Assembly (NCBI GenBank): GCA_017418445.1
Contig: JAFONM010000019.1
Coordinates: 1 to 45,662, forward strand
DNA from: Kiritimatiellia bacterium
GTDB taxonomy: Bacteria; Verrucomicrobiota; Kiritimatiellia; RFP12; UBA1067
DNA: 45,662 nucleotides
Direction: 5' to 3'
Under the pieces are notes generated by a model that made no database searches, was not told where the DNA came from, and saw nothing but the letters and a program-made list of their open reading frames with translations. This document shows positions 35,275-43,454 of the stretch, piece by piece (within the stretch, counting starts at the first letter, position 1; every line of letters starts with the position of its first letter). The position numbers and the translations under genes were made by a program.

Positions 35275-35321
35275 GCCGGATGTCGGTTCGAGGGCGACGG
35301 AGCCTCGAAATCGACTCCGGC
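35275..35321 (-). terminator. long stem-loop between DUF4173 and fmt
   Basis: GCCGGA 35275-35280 pairs with TCCGGC 35316-35321, GTCG 35282-35285 with CGAC 35312-35315, and TTCGAGG 35287-35293 with CCTCGAA 35303-35309, giving about 17 pairs around a 9-base loop. It lies after the DUF4173 stop and before the fmt promoter on the same strand. No T-run follows on the minus strand (TTCGTTTCC only), so it is a weak intrinsic terminator or another RNA structure. Confidence 0.5.
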
Positions 35322-35353
35322 CTGAACGAAGCTGCCCGGGAAAAACGATGACG

Positions 35354-36670
35354 TCAAGTGACAACGCAGATTTTCAATACGGGAATCGCACAGAGAAGCG
35401 CAAAGAGTGCGCCTATCGTGCATATGGCCCAGCGAACGGCCTGGAAAGGAACGAACAGCCTTGCGAACGCAAGGGCGTTCCAGACCATCATGACGCACAG
35501 GAACCATGCCGACAGGAGGCGTCGCGGAGTCAGTCCCAGCTGGATGTAGTTCCAGAGCTTCCATCCTCCGAGAAGGCCGACCGCGAAGCCGGCCACGAGG
35601 AACGCCGCAAGGAGGATGCGGATCGCCCTTTTCTCTTTGGACACGTTGCCGCAGAGGTAGTGGAGCCCGCCAAGGATTGCGAAGTCGAGGACCATGATCC
35701 AGAACAGATACCAGAATCCGCCGACGGCGAAGATGCACGCCCTGTGCGCGCTCATGGGCTCGTCCGCCACAACCGCGACGGAGAAGTCGGCCGCCTGCAC
35801 TCCGAAGAAGACGAGGTAGAGGATCAGGAGCGACAAAGGGACAGTCACTGCAGCCGCACGCGGAAGACGAGGAAGGAGCCCGAGAAATCTGTCAAATGCG
35901 GGACGCCCCACGAACGGCGCTCCACGGCGCAGGCTCCCTCCGACGAGTCCGAAAAGCCACGCTCCCGCCGGAATCGAAATCATGAACGATACGAGGGTGA
36001 TTCCGGATATCTGCTCAACGATCCAGTCGAGCACCTTGAATGCGAAATCGCCAAGTCTGTCCGTGAAGGACGCGAACTTCGCGTCCCCGCTTGCCAGGAG
36101 AGCCCAGGCGACGAGCGAGACTCCGGCCGCGATGAAAAGACTCGCGACGATTCCGGACAACCGCTTCGCTCCCGCGGCCGTGACGTCGCCGCGGAGCCCC
36201 GCAATCGACCTGAGGACGGAACGCGTCCTGAGAAGCATGTTTGCAAACCCCGCACAGGAACCCAGAAAGAAGTCGAGCGGAAGCATGATGCCGCTCCTTC
36301 CCTCGCCCAGAACGCCGCTGCGGGCGAGAACCCAGTAGATCGCCAATGCGTGCCAAACGAGAAACTCCCATTGACCTATCGGGAAAGGATGGAATCCCCA
36401 GCATCCGATCGACGCGGAGAGAACGAGCCAGCACGCCGCCCAGAACCAATGCCACGCCGGCCCCTTCCGTCCCATCGCCCGCGCCGCGAATTCCACGGTG
36501 CACACGAAAACTGCGGCGAAGGTCGGATATCCAATCCGCACAGTTTCGCGTGCGAGGCCCACGAGGCACCATCGCGTGTATCCGAACGCGGCGACATAGC
36601 TGACAAGGACCGCGGCAAGCAGTCCCAGCGCAGCCATCCTGCCCATCTTCGCTTCAGTTTCGCCAGACAT
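35354..36670 (-). CDS. DUF4173-type integral membrane protein
   Basis: The 438-residue protein has about eleven hydrophobic helices and the family-like ending RILLAAFLVAGFAVGLLGG, then WKLWNYIQLGLTPRRLLSAW and a last pair of helices. The function of the family is unknown. ATG 36670 is chosen because GGAGG lies 7 bases upstream. It follows an XRE regulator by 2 bases and a DUF2975 protein, a small combination often seen together in bacteria. Probably in the inner membrane. Confidence 0.75.
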   Translation of the reverse strand: MSGETEAKMGRMAALGLLAAVLVSYVAAFGYTRWCLVGLARETVRIGYPTFAAVFVCTVEFAARAMGRKGPAWHWFWAACWLVLSASIGCWGFHPFPIGQWEFLVWHALAIYWVLARSGVLGEGRSGIMLPLDFFLGSCAGFANMLLRTRSVLRSIAGLRGDVTAAGAKRLSGIVASLFIAAGVSLVAWALLASGDAKFASFTDRLGDFAFKVLDWIVEQISGITLVSFMISIPAGAWLFGLVGGSLRRGAPFVGRPAFDRFLGLLPRLPRAAAVTVPLSLLILYLVFFGVQAADFSVAVVADEPMSAHRACIFAVGGFWYLFWIMVLDFAILGGLHYLCGNVSKEKRAIRILLAAFLVAGFAVGLLGGWKLWNYIQLGLTPRRLLSAWFLCVMMVWNALAFARLFVPFQAVRWAICTIGALFALLCAIPVLKICVVT

Positions 36671-36672
36671 GT

Positions 36673-36888
36673 TCAGTCCTCCTTTTCGTTGTCGAAAGTC
36701 AAGATATCGCCCGGCTGGCAGTCGAGGACGCGACACAGCGCCTCGAGAGTCGAGAACCTAACAGCCTTTGCCTTGTCGTTCTTGAGTATCGAAAGGTTCG
36801 CCGGCGTGATTCCTATCGCATTGGCGAGGTCGCCCGCGCTCATCTTCCGCCGGGCGAGCATGATGTCTATGTGTACCCTGATGGACAT
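36673..36888 (-). CDS. small XRE-family (Cro/C1) transcriptional regulator
   Basis: A 71-residue helix-turn-helix protein with nearly only the DNA-binding domain: MSAGDLANAIGITPANLSILKNDKAKAV (helices 2 and 3, the turn at IGITPAN) and TLEALCRVLDCQPGDIL, the usual closing helices. It resembles YozG-like regulators paired with DUF2975. A strong GAGGAGG precedes it, 12 bases after the DUF2975 gene. It likely binds the palindrome at 37395-37432 and controls its own operon. Confidence 0.92.
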   Translation of the reverse strand: MSIRVHIDIMLARRKMSAGDLANAIGITPANLSILKNDKAKAVRFSTLEALCRVLDCQPGDILTFDNEKED

Positions 36889-36900
36889 TTCGCGCCCTCC

Positions 36901-37347
36901 TCAAATCGTTAGATCGAGTTCGCCCTTCATTCTTCTGGCGCTGTCGAATGCATCGCCGACGACGAGGACGAGGAGTCCCATGAATAGCGCGCTGAGGCCT
37001 ATCAAACCGAGAAAGTACAGCCTCGTCACGATGCAATCGGCAAGCGCAATCACTCCGGCGGCTGCGCACAATATCGCCATCGTCCTGAAGCGACCGACAT
37101 TGGACGACGAGAAGACTTCTCCTTTGGCAATCGACGAAAGAAGTCTGAATATCTCATAGAGCGCCAGCATCGCGACTGCGGCACAGGCATATCCAGAAAC
37201 CAGCAGCACGTTGCCAAGGGTATTCCGCGGAATTGCATACCATGCGCATACAAGATCCACCAGGTAGGGACCCAAAATCGCCAAACCGACCGTCATCAAT
37301 GCGAACACGACCGTCAACAACCTGGACAATATGAACTTTTTATCCAT
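36901..37347 (-). CDS. DUF2975 membrane protein
   Basis: The 148-residue protein has four hydrophobic helices and the family features IFRLLSSIAKGEVFSSSNVGRFRTM between helix 2 and 3. DUF2975 proteins usually lie with an XRE regulator, possibly as a sensor or antagonist. ATG 37347 is chosen because AAGGAGG lies at the right distance. First gene of its operon, whose promoter and operator are at 37380-37432. Function unknown. Confidence 0.85.
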   Translation of the reverse strand: MDKKFILSRLLTVVFALMTVGLAILGPYLVDLVCAWYAIPRNTLGNVLLVSGYACAAVAMLALYEIFRLLSSIAKGEVFSSSNVGRFRTMAILCAAAGVIALADCIVTRLYFLGLIGLSALFMGLLVLVVGDAFDSARRMKGELDLTI

Positions 37348-37379
37348 TTCAACCTCCTTATTAACAGGGAACGGCTGAT

Positions 37380-37408
37380 ATGATATCACATTTATTATCG
37401 TAATGCAA
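37380..37408 (-). promoter_or_regulatory. promoter of the DUF2975-XRE-DUF4173 operon
   Basis: On the minus strand TTGCAT (37408-37403) and TATCAT (37385-37380) have a 17-base spacer. The -35 lies inside the palindrome 37395-37432. The first gene begins 32 bases after the -10. Confidence 0.6.
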
Positions 37409-37432
37409 TAATGAATTATTGATTAACGATAA
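37395..37432. promoter_or_regulatory. 17-base imperfect palindrome, probable XRE operator
   Basis: TTATCGTAATGCAATAA (37395-37411) and the inverted copy TTATTGATTAACGATAA (37416-37432) match at 14 of 17 positions around a 4-base centre. It overlaps the operon's -35 element and sits in a very AT-rich patch. Such a site suits a dimeric XRE repressor acting on its own operon. Confidence 0.65.
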
Positions 37433-37481
37433 ATATTTTCGTATTTCAAAACACGTGACATCTTGCAAAAGAATGATGGGA

Positions 37482-38114
37482 TCAATCAATGAATCCGGCG
37501 GTGCGGAGCTTTTCTTCGGTAAGGCCAGCCGAGGAGGCGGACTTGGCAACGTACTTGCCGACGATGTCGCCTTCGAGGTTGACGTTGTCGCCGACCTTCT
37601 TCGCGCCGAGCGTGGTTTCCGCCGCCGTGGCGGGGATGAGGTCGACTGCAAGCCAGTCATCCCCGAGCCCGGAAATGGTGAGGCTCGTTCCGTCGATCGT
37701 GACGGATCCCTTGAGGACCGATTCCGCGGCCAGCACCCTTCCGCACTTGACGCGCAGCTGAAAGTCCCTGCCCTTGGTTTCCTTCGCGATGATCGTTCCG
37801 CGGCAGTCGACATGGCCCTGCACGATGTGTCCGCCCATCGCGTCGCCCGCACGGAGCGCACGCTCCAGGTTCACCTTCGCTCCGGGAACCAGGTCGGCAA
37901 GCCCCGTACGCGACTCAGTCTCGCGGAGGACGTCCGCGGTAAAACGCGAACCGTCGCACTTGACGACGGTAAGGCAAACGCCGTCGACGGCGACGGACTC
38001 GCCTTCCTCCAGAGGAGAACCCCAGGGCTTGTCCGCCGCGATTTCGAGCACGAGTCCCGCACCGCGCGAAACGCGCCTGACCGTGCCGATTCTCTGTATC
38101 AATCCCGTGAACAT
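37482..38114 (-). CDS. ribE: riboflavin synthase alpha chain
   Basis: The trimeric enzyme dismutates two 6,7-dimethyl-8-ribityllumazine molecules to riboflavin. The 210-residue protein shows the two lumazine-binding repeats, MFTGLIQRIGTV...GESVAVDGVCLTVV and GGHIVQGHVDCRGTI...VTIDGTSLTI. It starts 4 bases after ribD. ribH and ribBA are not in the window. No FMN riboswitch is seen because the gene lies inside an operon. Confidence 0.97.
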   Translation of the reverse strand: MFTGLIQRIGTVRRVSRGAGLVLEIAADKPWGSPLEEGESVAVDGVCLTVVKCDGSRFTADVLRETESRTGLADLVPGAKVNLERALRAGDAMGGHIVQGHVDCRGTIIAKETKGRDFQLRVKCGRVLAAESVLKGSVTIDGTSLTISGLGDDWLAVDLIPATAAETTLGAKKVGDNVNLEGDIVGKYVAKSASSAGLTEEKLRTAGFID

Positions 38115-38118
38115 CGCA

Positions 38119-39165
38119 TCACACCTCCAGTAAATCGTACACGCCTTCGCAGTCGCCGGCGAACGAATCGGAGAAGCCGGCCTCTACCAGATGGAACCGC
38201 GTCGCCCTGGAAAGCGGCTTCGAGCCGATGACGATCGGACTCGTAATCCTGAACCAGCGGTCGACCAGACCTTGCTCAACCAGCGAGCGGACGAGGTTGA
38301 GTCCGCCCTCGCAGAGAACGTGCATCACGCCCTTGCGTCCGAGGTCCTCGAGCGCCTTGCGCGCATCGCGGTAGACAAGCGTCTCGTTGGGAGCGCCGTC
38401 CGTGAAGATCTGCGCCTTCCCGGGAAGCTTTCCTGACCTGGAAATCACCACGCGGACAAGATCGTCGTTGCGCTTCCCGTGGGAGAGGAGCGAAGGATTG
38501 TCCCTGCGGACCGTCTCCGCCCCGACCATTATGGCGTCGACGCATTCCCGGAGACAGCCTGTACATTTGCGGGACGCGGCGGAAGATATCCACTTCGCGT
38601 TTCCGAAGTCGTCGCAGATTTTCCCGTCCAGGGACATCGCAAGCTTCACTGTCACGAACGGCATCCCCGTCGCCACATGCTTTGCGAACGGGGCGATGAA
38701 GCGGGTCGCCGCCTTGACGAGGGTCTTCATTCCGCCGCATGCATCCCATTCCGCCGGATCGGTATTTGCGCGGCAGGGACGGACGCACTCGACGCCGTGC
38801 CTGGCGAGGACGCGCTTCGCACGTCCACGGTTCTCGGGATTCGGATCGGGCACGGCGTAGACGACCTTCTTGATTCCTGCGGCGACAATGGCGTCCGTGC
38901 ACGCCCCGACGCGTCCCGGCTTCGAGCAAGGTTCGAGCGTCACGTAGATGGTCGCGCCCTTGACGGAACTGCCGTGCTTCGCCGCGTTCTTTATCGCCGC
39001 AACTTCGGCATGGTCTCCTCCGCAGCGCCTGTGCCAGCCTTCGCCGATGATCTTGCCGTTCCTGACTATGACTGCGCCGACGGGAGGATTGGGACGAGTG
39101 TGTCCTTCGCCCTTTTCGGCGCACCTCAATGCCTGCCAGAGGAAATTGGTGTCGGTCTCGGTCAC
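38119..39165 (-). CDS. ribD: bifunctional diaminohydroxyphosphoribosylaminopyrimidine deaminase / 5-amino-6-(5-phosphoribosylamino)uracil reductase
   Basis: The 348-residue protein has an N-terminal zinc deaminase domain (HAEVAAI and LEPCSKPGRVGACTDAI, which supply His and two Cys) and a C-terminal RibD_C reductase (VTVKLAMSLDGKIC, WISSAASR and LCEGGLNLVRSLV). These catalyse steps two and three of riboflavin synthesis. Start ATG 39165 overlaps the nusB stop by ATGA. A further Cys pair (KCTGCLREC) lies where the reductase usually has SGDEARAD-like sequence, a local difference of unknown meaning. Confidence 0.95.
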   Translation of the reverse strand: MTETDTNFLWQALRCAEKGEGHTRPNPPVGAVIVRNGKIIGEGWHRRCGGDHAEVAAIKNAAKHGSSVKGATIYVTLEPCSKPGRVGACTDAIVAAGIKKVVYAVPDPNPENRGRAKRVLARHGVECVRPCRANTDPAEWDACGGMKTLVKAATRFIAPFAKHVATGMPFVTVKLAMSLDGKICDDFGNAKWISSAASRKCTGCLRECVDAIMVGAETVRRDNPSLLSHGKRNDDLVRVVISRSGKLPGKAQIFTDGAPNETLVYRDARKALEDLGRKGVMHVLCEGGLNLVRSLVEQGLVDRWFRITSPIVIGSKPLSRATRFHLVEAGFSDSFAGDCEGVYDLLEV

Positions 39166-39605
39166 GGAAGGCTCTTGGCGTACTTGTCGAGTATGCCGTT
39201 GACAATCTGGCGCGATCGCGGCGACGAGAACCAGTTCACGAGGTCGATCGCCTCGTTGATGACGACCGGACGCGGAACGTCCGTGTTGCCGAGCTCCCAG
39301 ATACCCATGCGGAGAACCGCGCGCTCGACCGTGCCGAGGCGGTAGAAGTCCCAGTTCTCCAGCAGAGGAGAGATGATGGCGTCGATTTCGTCGCGCTTCT
39401 CGAGCACTCCCGCTACGCGCTCCTCCGCAAAGGCCTTGAGCTTGCCCTTGACGGCGACAGGCTCAGAGCGGTCGTCGGGAAGCCCGAGTGCAATCTCCTC
39501 CCAGAACGAGTCCATGAACATCCGGACGTCGTCCGGAGGATTCACGTCCGCCGCAGTGAGCATCTGAATGGCCCACTCGCGGGCCTGTCTCCTGGTAGCC
39601 GTCAT
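39162..39605 (-). CDS. nusB: transcription antitermination factor NusB
   Basis: NusB with NusE binds boxA RNA and supports rRNA antitermination. The 147-residue all-helical protein has ATRRQAREWAIQML at the start and LGTVERAVLRMGIWELGN plus VVINEAIDLVNWFSS near the end, the family signature. It precedes ribD, a common gene neighbourhood (nusB with rib genes) in many bacteria. It starts 9 bases after the GH78 gene. Confidence 0.95.
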   Translation of the reverse strand: MTATRRQAREWAIQMLTAADVNPPDDVRMFMDSFWEEIALGLPDDRSEPVAVKGKLKAFAEERVAGVLEKRDEIDAIISPLLENWDFYRLGTVERAVLRMGIWELGNTDVPRPVVINEAIDLVNWFSSPRSRQIVNGILDKYAKSLP

Positions 39606-39614
39606 CTTAAGGTC

Positions 39615-42170
39615 TCACTTGACTATCTCGAGGGTGTGGGTGCCGGGACCGTATACGGACGAATGTCCGTTGGCGACGACCGTCGCCTTCGTGCCGGCCG
39701 GGATGGTGAACATCCACATGCATTGTCCCTCCTGGGTGTAGTTCCACTGACTCCTGATTATGCCGCCCTTCCCGTTGCGGAAGGCCGCGCGGACGTAGCC
39801 GAGGCGCGGATCGGGTATCGGAGCGAGGACGAACTCCTCGTCGAATCCGCCCCTGGGACCGGGCCTGATGCCGGCCGCGTACTCGTAGAGCCACGCGAGG
39901 ACCGCGCCGTAGGCGTAGTGGTTGAAGCTGTTCATGCCGACGGGGCCGAATCCGTTCTCCTTCGTGTAGCTGTTCCAGCGCTCCCATATCGTCGTCGCGC
40001 CCTGGTCTACGGAATAGAGCCAGCTCGGATTCCTGTGCTGCAGGAGAAGCGTGTATGCGACGTCCGGCGCGTGCGCCTGGCAGGTGAGCGTCTCCATGAG
40101 GATGGAGGTCCCGAGGAAACCGGTCTGCAGGCAGTCTCCGTGCGCCTTGATGTTCTCGAGAAGAGCCTTGCGCGTCGCCTCGACTTCGGACTGGGACTCG
40201 AGAATTCCGAGATGCAGCGCGAACAGCGCCGGAGTCTGCATCTTGCGCAGACATTCGGGAATGCGTCCGTCCTCGAGAATGTCCTTCCTGACATATGCGA
40301 GAGCATCGGCGGACATTTTCGCGTACCTCGCCTCGGCATCCCTGTCGCCGATCGCCTTCGCCATGTCGAGCATCATGCGCGAATCCATGAGCCAATAGCA
40401 TCCGCCAAGATATTTCCAGTACAGGGCGGCCTCGGGAAGAGGCTCGCGCCACCCCTTGCCCTTCTTCCAGGCGGTGCCGGAACAATCCTCGTAGTCCTCG
40501 AAACTGAGCCAGTCCGCATACTGGAACTTAAGGGCCTCGCCCTTCGCATAGCGGTTGTCGGCGAGCCAGTTCATGAAGCGTTCCATCGAATTCCAGTGCT
40601 CGCGGAGGATGTCCGTGTCGCCGTACTGGCGCCACATCGTCCAGGGGATTATAATGCCTGCATCGGACCAGCCGAGGCGTTCGTATCCAGCCGGGCCGTA
40701 TTCTCCCTCCGGCGATACGGACGAATAGGATCCGGCATCCTCCTGCGTGTCGCGCACGTCGCGGAGGAACTTGCGCATGAAGCCGAGGACGTCCGCGTTG
40801 TAGCTCGCCGCCCTGACGAAGACCTGCGTATCCGCCATCCATCCCTGGCGCTCATTGCGCTGCGGACAGTCCGTCGGGACGGAAAGATAGTTGGAAAGCT
40901 GTCCCCAGTATACGTTCGCTATGAGACGGTTCACGTCGTCGCGTCCGGTCTCGATCGAGCCGCGTTCCATTCCGCGGGCGATGGAGGTTATCGGAATCGA
41001 CTCGAACAGCTTGAACTTGACGTGGGCCGTCGCGGTGACGGAGACGTAGCGGTAACCGAAGAACGTGTAGAGCGGCATGTACGAATCGACGCCCGCTCCA
41101 TGGAAGGTGTACTCGATGCGCATTCCGTTCGGGCACCGCAGGTTGGCGCGGTAGACGGAGCCTTCCGGTCCGTCGTTGCCGCGGCTCTTGAGTCCGTTGG
41201 AGTCGTTGAGCATCTCTGCGGGAAGTATCGTGAGCCTGGTGCCAGCCTCCGCGACCGCCCTGAAGCGCGGAACCGCTGACGCGTTCTGTCCGAAGTCGAG
41301 CACGAGCGTCTCGCCGGGCCAAATGTCTATCTGGGGCGAATTGGTGCAGTCGCGAAGGCTGATGACGCGTCCGAACGCCTTGTCGTTCGCGCCCGTGACG
41401 CCCTTCCATACGTACGCCTGCCTCGCCCTCATCGCAAGATCGCGCCGCATGTAGACCGAGGCCCCGCTCTGAGGAAGTATTTCGCCCTTGAACTCGGTAT
41501 TCTCGACGGCAGGCGTGACGTCGACAGCGGTCCTCCTCGCGTCGTAGTATTCGCCGTCGAATATGCCGGCTCTCAGGACGGGTCCGCCGACTCCTGCGGT
41601 CCAGGAGGTATCCGTCGTGAAGCGCTTCTTCGATCCGTCGGCGTATGTCATCTCGAGAACGGCTATGAACGCGCTCTTGTGGCCCTTGCTGCCGTTTACG
41701 CGGTCGTTCCACCATCCGGTGGACACCATGGCCGAGATTTCGTTCGTCGCTCCGGAGGCGCAGTTGAATATCGGAGTGACATCGTAGGCGAAGGAGCGCT
41801 TCGTCTTTCTGTTGTGGGTGAATCCCGGCTTCAGGACCTCGTCGCCTACACGGGTGTTGTTGACGAAGACGTTGAAGACGCCGAGCCCGGACGCGGTGAG
41901 AATCGCGCTCTGGACGTCCTTGTCGTTCTTCTCGTATCCGTAGAAGACGCTCGTTCCCTCGGGCGCCGGCCCCTGTCCGTTCTTCTCGCGGACGGGCTCG
42001 GGGGCGTTGACGGCGGAAATCCACTTCGCGCCGGACCAGTCCGCCGCGCGCCCCGGGAGGAACACGTACGAGCGCTCCGGTTCGGCCGGAGCGCTGTTCT
42101 TCATCTGAAAGCAGCCGCCCGCGACGACCGCGAGCACTGCACCTGCGACATGGCGAGCGACTGCCTTCAT
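39615..42170 (-). CDS. GH78 alpha-L-rhamnosidase, probable lipoprotein
   Basis: The 851-residue protein has a signal sequence ending VVAGGC, a possible lipobox though not the textbook LxxC form. Then come the N-terminal beta domain (GLGVFNVFVNNTRVGDEVL and GYRYVSVT), a sandwich (LVLDFGQNASAV) and a six-hairpin catalytic domain with DCPQRNERQGW: Glu440 is the expected general acid (Asn replaces the usual Asp before it). Glu730 in TIWERWNSY is the probable second acid. It releases alpha-L-rhamnose from plant polysaccharides or glycosides on the cell surface or in the periplasm. It sits between serC and nusB, an odd place. Confidence 0.92.
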   Translation of the reverse strand: MKAVARHVAGAVLAVVAGGCFQMKNSAPAEPERSYVFLPGRAADWSGAKWISAVNAPEPVREKNGQGPAPEGTSVFYGYEKNDKDVQSAILTASGLGVFNVFVNNTRVGDEVLKPGFTHNRKTKRSFAYDVTPIFNCASGATNEISAMVSTGWWNDRVNGSKGHKSAFIAVLEMTYADGSKKRFTTDTSWTAGVGGPVLRAGIFDGEYYDARRTAVDVTPAVENTEFKGEILPQSGASVYMRRDLAMRARQAYVWKGVTGANDKAFGRVISLRDCTNSPQIDIWPGETLVLDFGQNASAVPRFRAVAEAGTRLTILPAEMLNDSNGLKSRGNDGPEGSVYRANLRCPNGMRIEYTFHGAGVDSYMPLYTFFGYRYVSVTATAHVKFKLFESIPITSIARGMERGSIETGRDDVNRLIANVYWGQLSNYLSVPTDCPQRNERQGWMADTQVFVRAASYNADVLGFMRKFLRDVRDTQEDAGSYSSVSPEGEYGPAGYERLGWSDAGIIIPWTMWRQYGDTDILREHWNSMERFMNWLADNRYAKGEALKFQYADWLSFEDYEDCSGTAWKKGKGWREPLPEAALYWKYLGGCYWLMDSRMMLDMAKAIGDRDAEARYAKMSADALAYVRKDILEDGRIPECLRKMQTPALFALHLGILESQSEVEATRKALLENIKAHGDCLQTGFLGTSILMETLTCQAHAPDVAYTLLLQHRNPSWLYSVDQGATTIWERWNSYTKENGFGPVGMNSFNHYAYGAVLAWLYEYAAGIRPGPRGGFDEEFVLAPIPDPRLGYVRAAFRNGKGGIIRSQWNYTQEGQCMWMFTIPAGTKATVVANGHSSVYGPGTHTLEIVK

Positions 42171-42191
42171 ATATCCCCCCTTGGCCGAAAC

Positions 42192-43283
42192 TCAGCCGTT
42201 CTTCTTCTCGAAGTCCTTCATGAACGCGACGAGCGCGTCCACGCCGGCCGTCGGGAAGGCGTTGTAGATCGTGGCGCGGATTCCGCCGACGGAACGATGT
42301 CCCTTGAGAGAGCTCATTCCGAGAGCCTTCGCGTCCGCGACGAACCTGGCCTCGAGCTCCTCGGTGGGGAGGCGGAAGGTGACGTTCATGTTGGAGCGGA
42401 ACTCGGGAAGAGCGGTGCCGCGGTAGAACTCCGTCGAGTCGATGACGTCGTAGATCTTCTTCGCCTTCTCGTCGTTGAGCTTGAACAGATTGGCCTTGCC
42501 CATCTTCTTCACCCACTTCATGACCTCGCCGAAGACGTAGATCGAGAAGCACGGCGGCGTGTTGTAGAGGCTCTTGTTGTCGACGAACGTCCTGTACTGG
42601 AGCATCGTCGGGATGTTCTCGGCGCCCTTCGCCGCGAGTTCCTTCTTGATCGCGACGACGGCCATGCCGGCCGGACCGAGGTTCTTCTGGGCGCCGGCGT
42701 AGAACATGTCGAACTTCGTGAAGTCGCGGTCGATGCCGAGGATGTCGGAGGACATGTCGGCGATAAGGACGCCCTTCACCTCGGGAATCTTCTTGAGCTG
42801 CGCGCCGGAGATCGTCTCGTTCGTGCAGATGTGGGTGTAGACCGGATTCTCGGAGAACTTCCACTCGTCGTCGCGAGGCATCCTCGTGGGGATGTCCTTC
42901 GCGCAGTCGCAGATCGTGTTCGCGTTCGCGCCGCGGAGGGCCGCGACGATCTTGGCTTCCTTGAGGGCCTTGCCCGACCAGGTGCCTTCCTTCGCGTAGT
43001 CCGCCGTCTGTCCGGCGCCGAGGAAGTTCATCGGAATCATGGAGAACTGGAGGGACGCGCCGCCCTGGACGAAGAGGACCTCGTAGTCGTCGCCGATTCC
43101 GCAGAGCTCCTTGAAGTTCGCGATCGCCTCGTTGTGGATCTGGTCGTAGTCCTTGCCGCGGTGGGACATCTCCATCACGGACATCCCCGTTCCCTTGTAG
43201 TCGACGAGGTCCGCCTGGACCTGCTGCAGCACTTCGAGCGGGAGCGTCGCAGGACCCGCGGAGAAGTTATATGCCCTTCCCAT
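42192..43283 (-). CDS. serC: phosphoserine aminotransferase
   Basis: SerC makes 3-phosphoserine from 3-phosphohydroxypyruvate and glutamate, using PLP. The 363-residue protein has the start YNFSAGPATLP, GTGMSVMEMSHRGKDY, FVQGGASLQF and the Schiff-base Lys200 in FYAGAQKNLGPAGM; the phosphate-binding HRSVGGIRATIYNA follows. A promoter lies 84 bases upstream with a hairpin leader. The ribosome binding site is weak (GGAAGAAAG). It probably heads the operon serC, GH78, nusB, ribD, ribE. Confidence 0.97.
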   Translation of the reverse strand: MGRAYNFSAGPATLPLEVLQQVQADLVDYKGTGMSVMEMSHRGKDYDQIHNEAIANFKELCGIGDDYEVLFVQGGASLQFSMIPMNFLGAGQTADYAKEGTWSGKALKEAKIVAALRGANANTICDCAKDIPTRMPRDDEWKFSENPVYTHICTNETISGAQLKKIPEVKGVLIADMSSDILGIDRDFTKFDMFYAGAQKNLGPAGMAVVAIKKELAAKGAENIPTMLQYRTFVDNKSLYNTPPCFSIYVFGEVMKWVKKMGKANLFKLNDEKAKKIYDVIDSTEFYRGTALPEFRSNMNVTFRLPTEELEARFVADAKALGMSSLKGHRSVGGIRATIYNAFPTAGVDALVAFMKDFEKKNG

Positions 43284-43324
43284 TTCTTTCTTCCTTTTCT
43301 TTAGAGTTTATCGGTTTTCGTGTT

Positions 43325-43359
43325 CTACCGTTCCAAGAGATTATCCGGCGGAACGATAG
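43325..43359 (-). other. hairpin in the serC 5' leader
   Basis: On the minus strand CTATCGTTCC (43359-43350) pairs with GGAACGGTAG (43334-43325), ten pairs with one G-U, around a 15-base loop. It would be at the very 5' end of the mRNA if transcription starts near 43360. No T-run follows, so it is not a terminator. Confidence 0.55.
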
Positions 43360-43366
43360 GTTGGAT

Positions 43367-43396
43367 ATTATACTATTTTTGGACCCGAAAGTGCAA
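43367..43396 (-). promoter_or_regulatory. serC promoter
   Basis: On the minus strand TTGCAC (43396-43391) and TATAAT (43372-43367) have an 18-base spacer. No TG extension precedes the box, in contrast to the leaderless group. The leader is about 77 bases. Confidence 0.7.
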
Positions 43397-43454
43397 TAGT
43401 CCGGGCCGATACGGCCGACGCGCCCATTCGGCATCCGCCGGGCCGCCCGACCTG

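Noticed and set aside
34799..37159. A 786-codon plus-strand frame over fmt, DUF4173 and XRE
   Set aside because: It is a shadow of well-supported minus-strand genes, with a low-complexity charged product.
37433..39605. FMN riboswitch for the rib genes
   Set aside because: ribD and ribE are inside an operon with overlaps or gaps of 4 bases; no leader space and no conserved FMN aptamer segments were seen.
40840..40870. Asn in place of Asp in RNER of the GH78 active site as a sign of a dead enzyme
   Set aside because: The neighbouring Glu440, the expected general acid, and Glu730 are kept, so loss of activity is not supported.
39129..41279. A 716-codon plus-strand frame over nusB and GH78
   Set aside because: Antisense to recognised nusB and rhamnosidase genes; product is compositionally biased and unlike any protein family.
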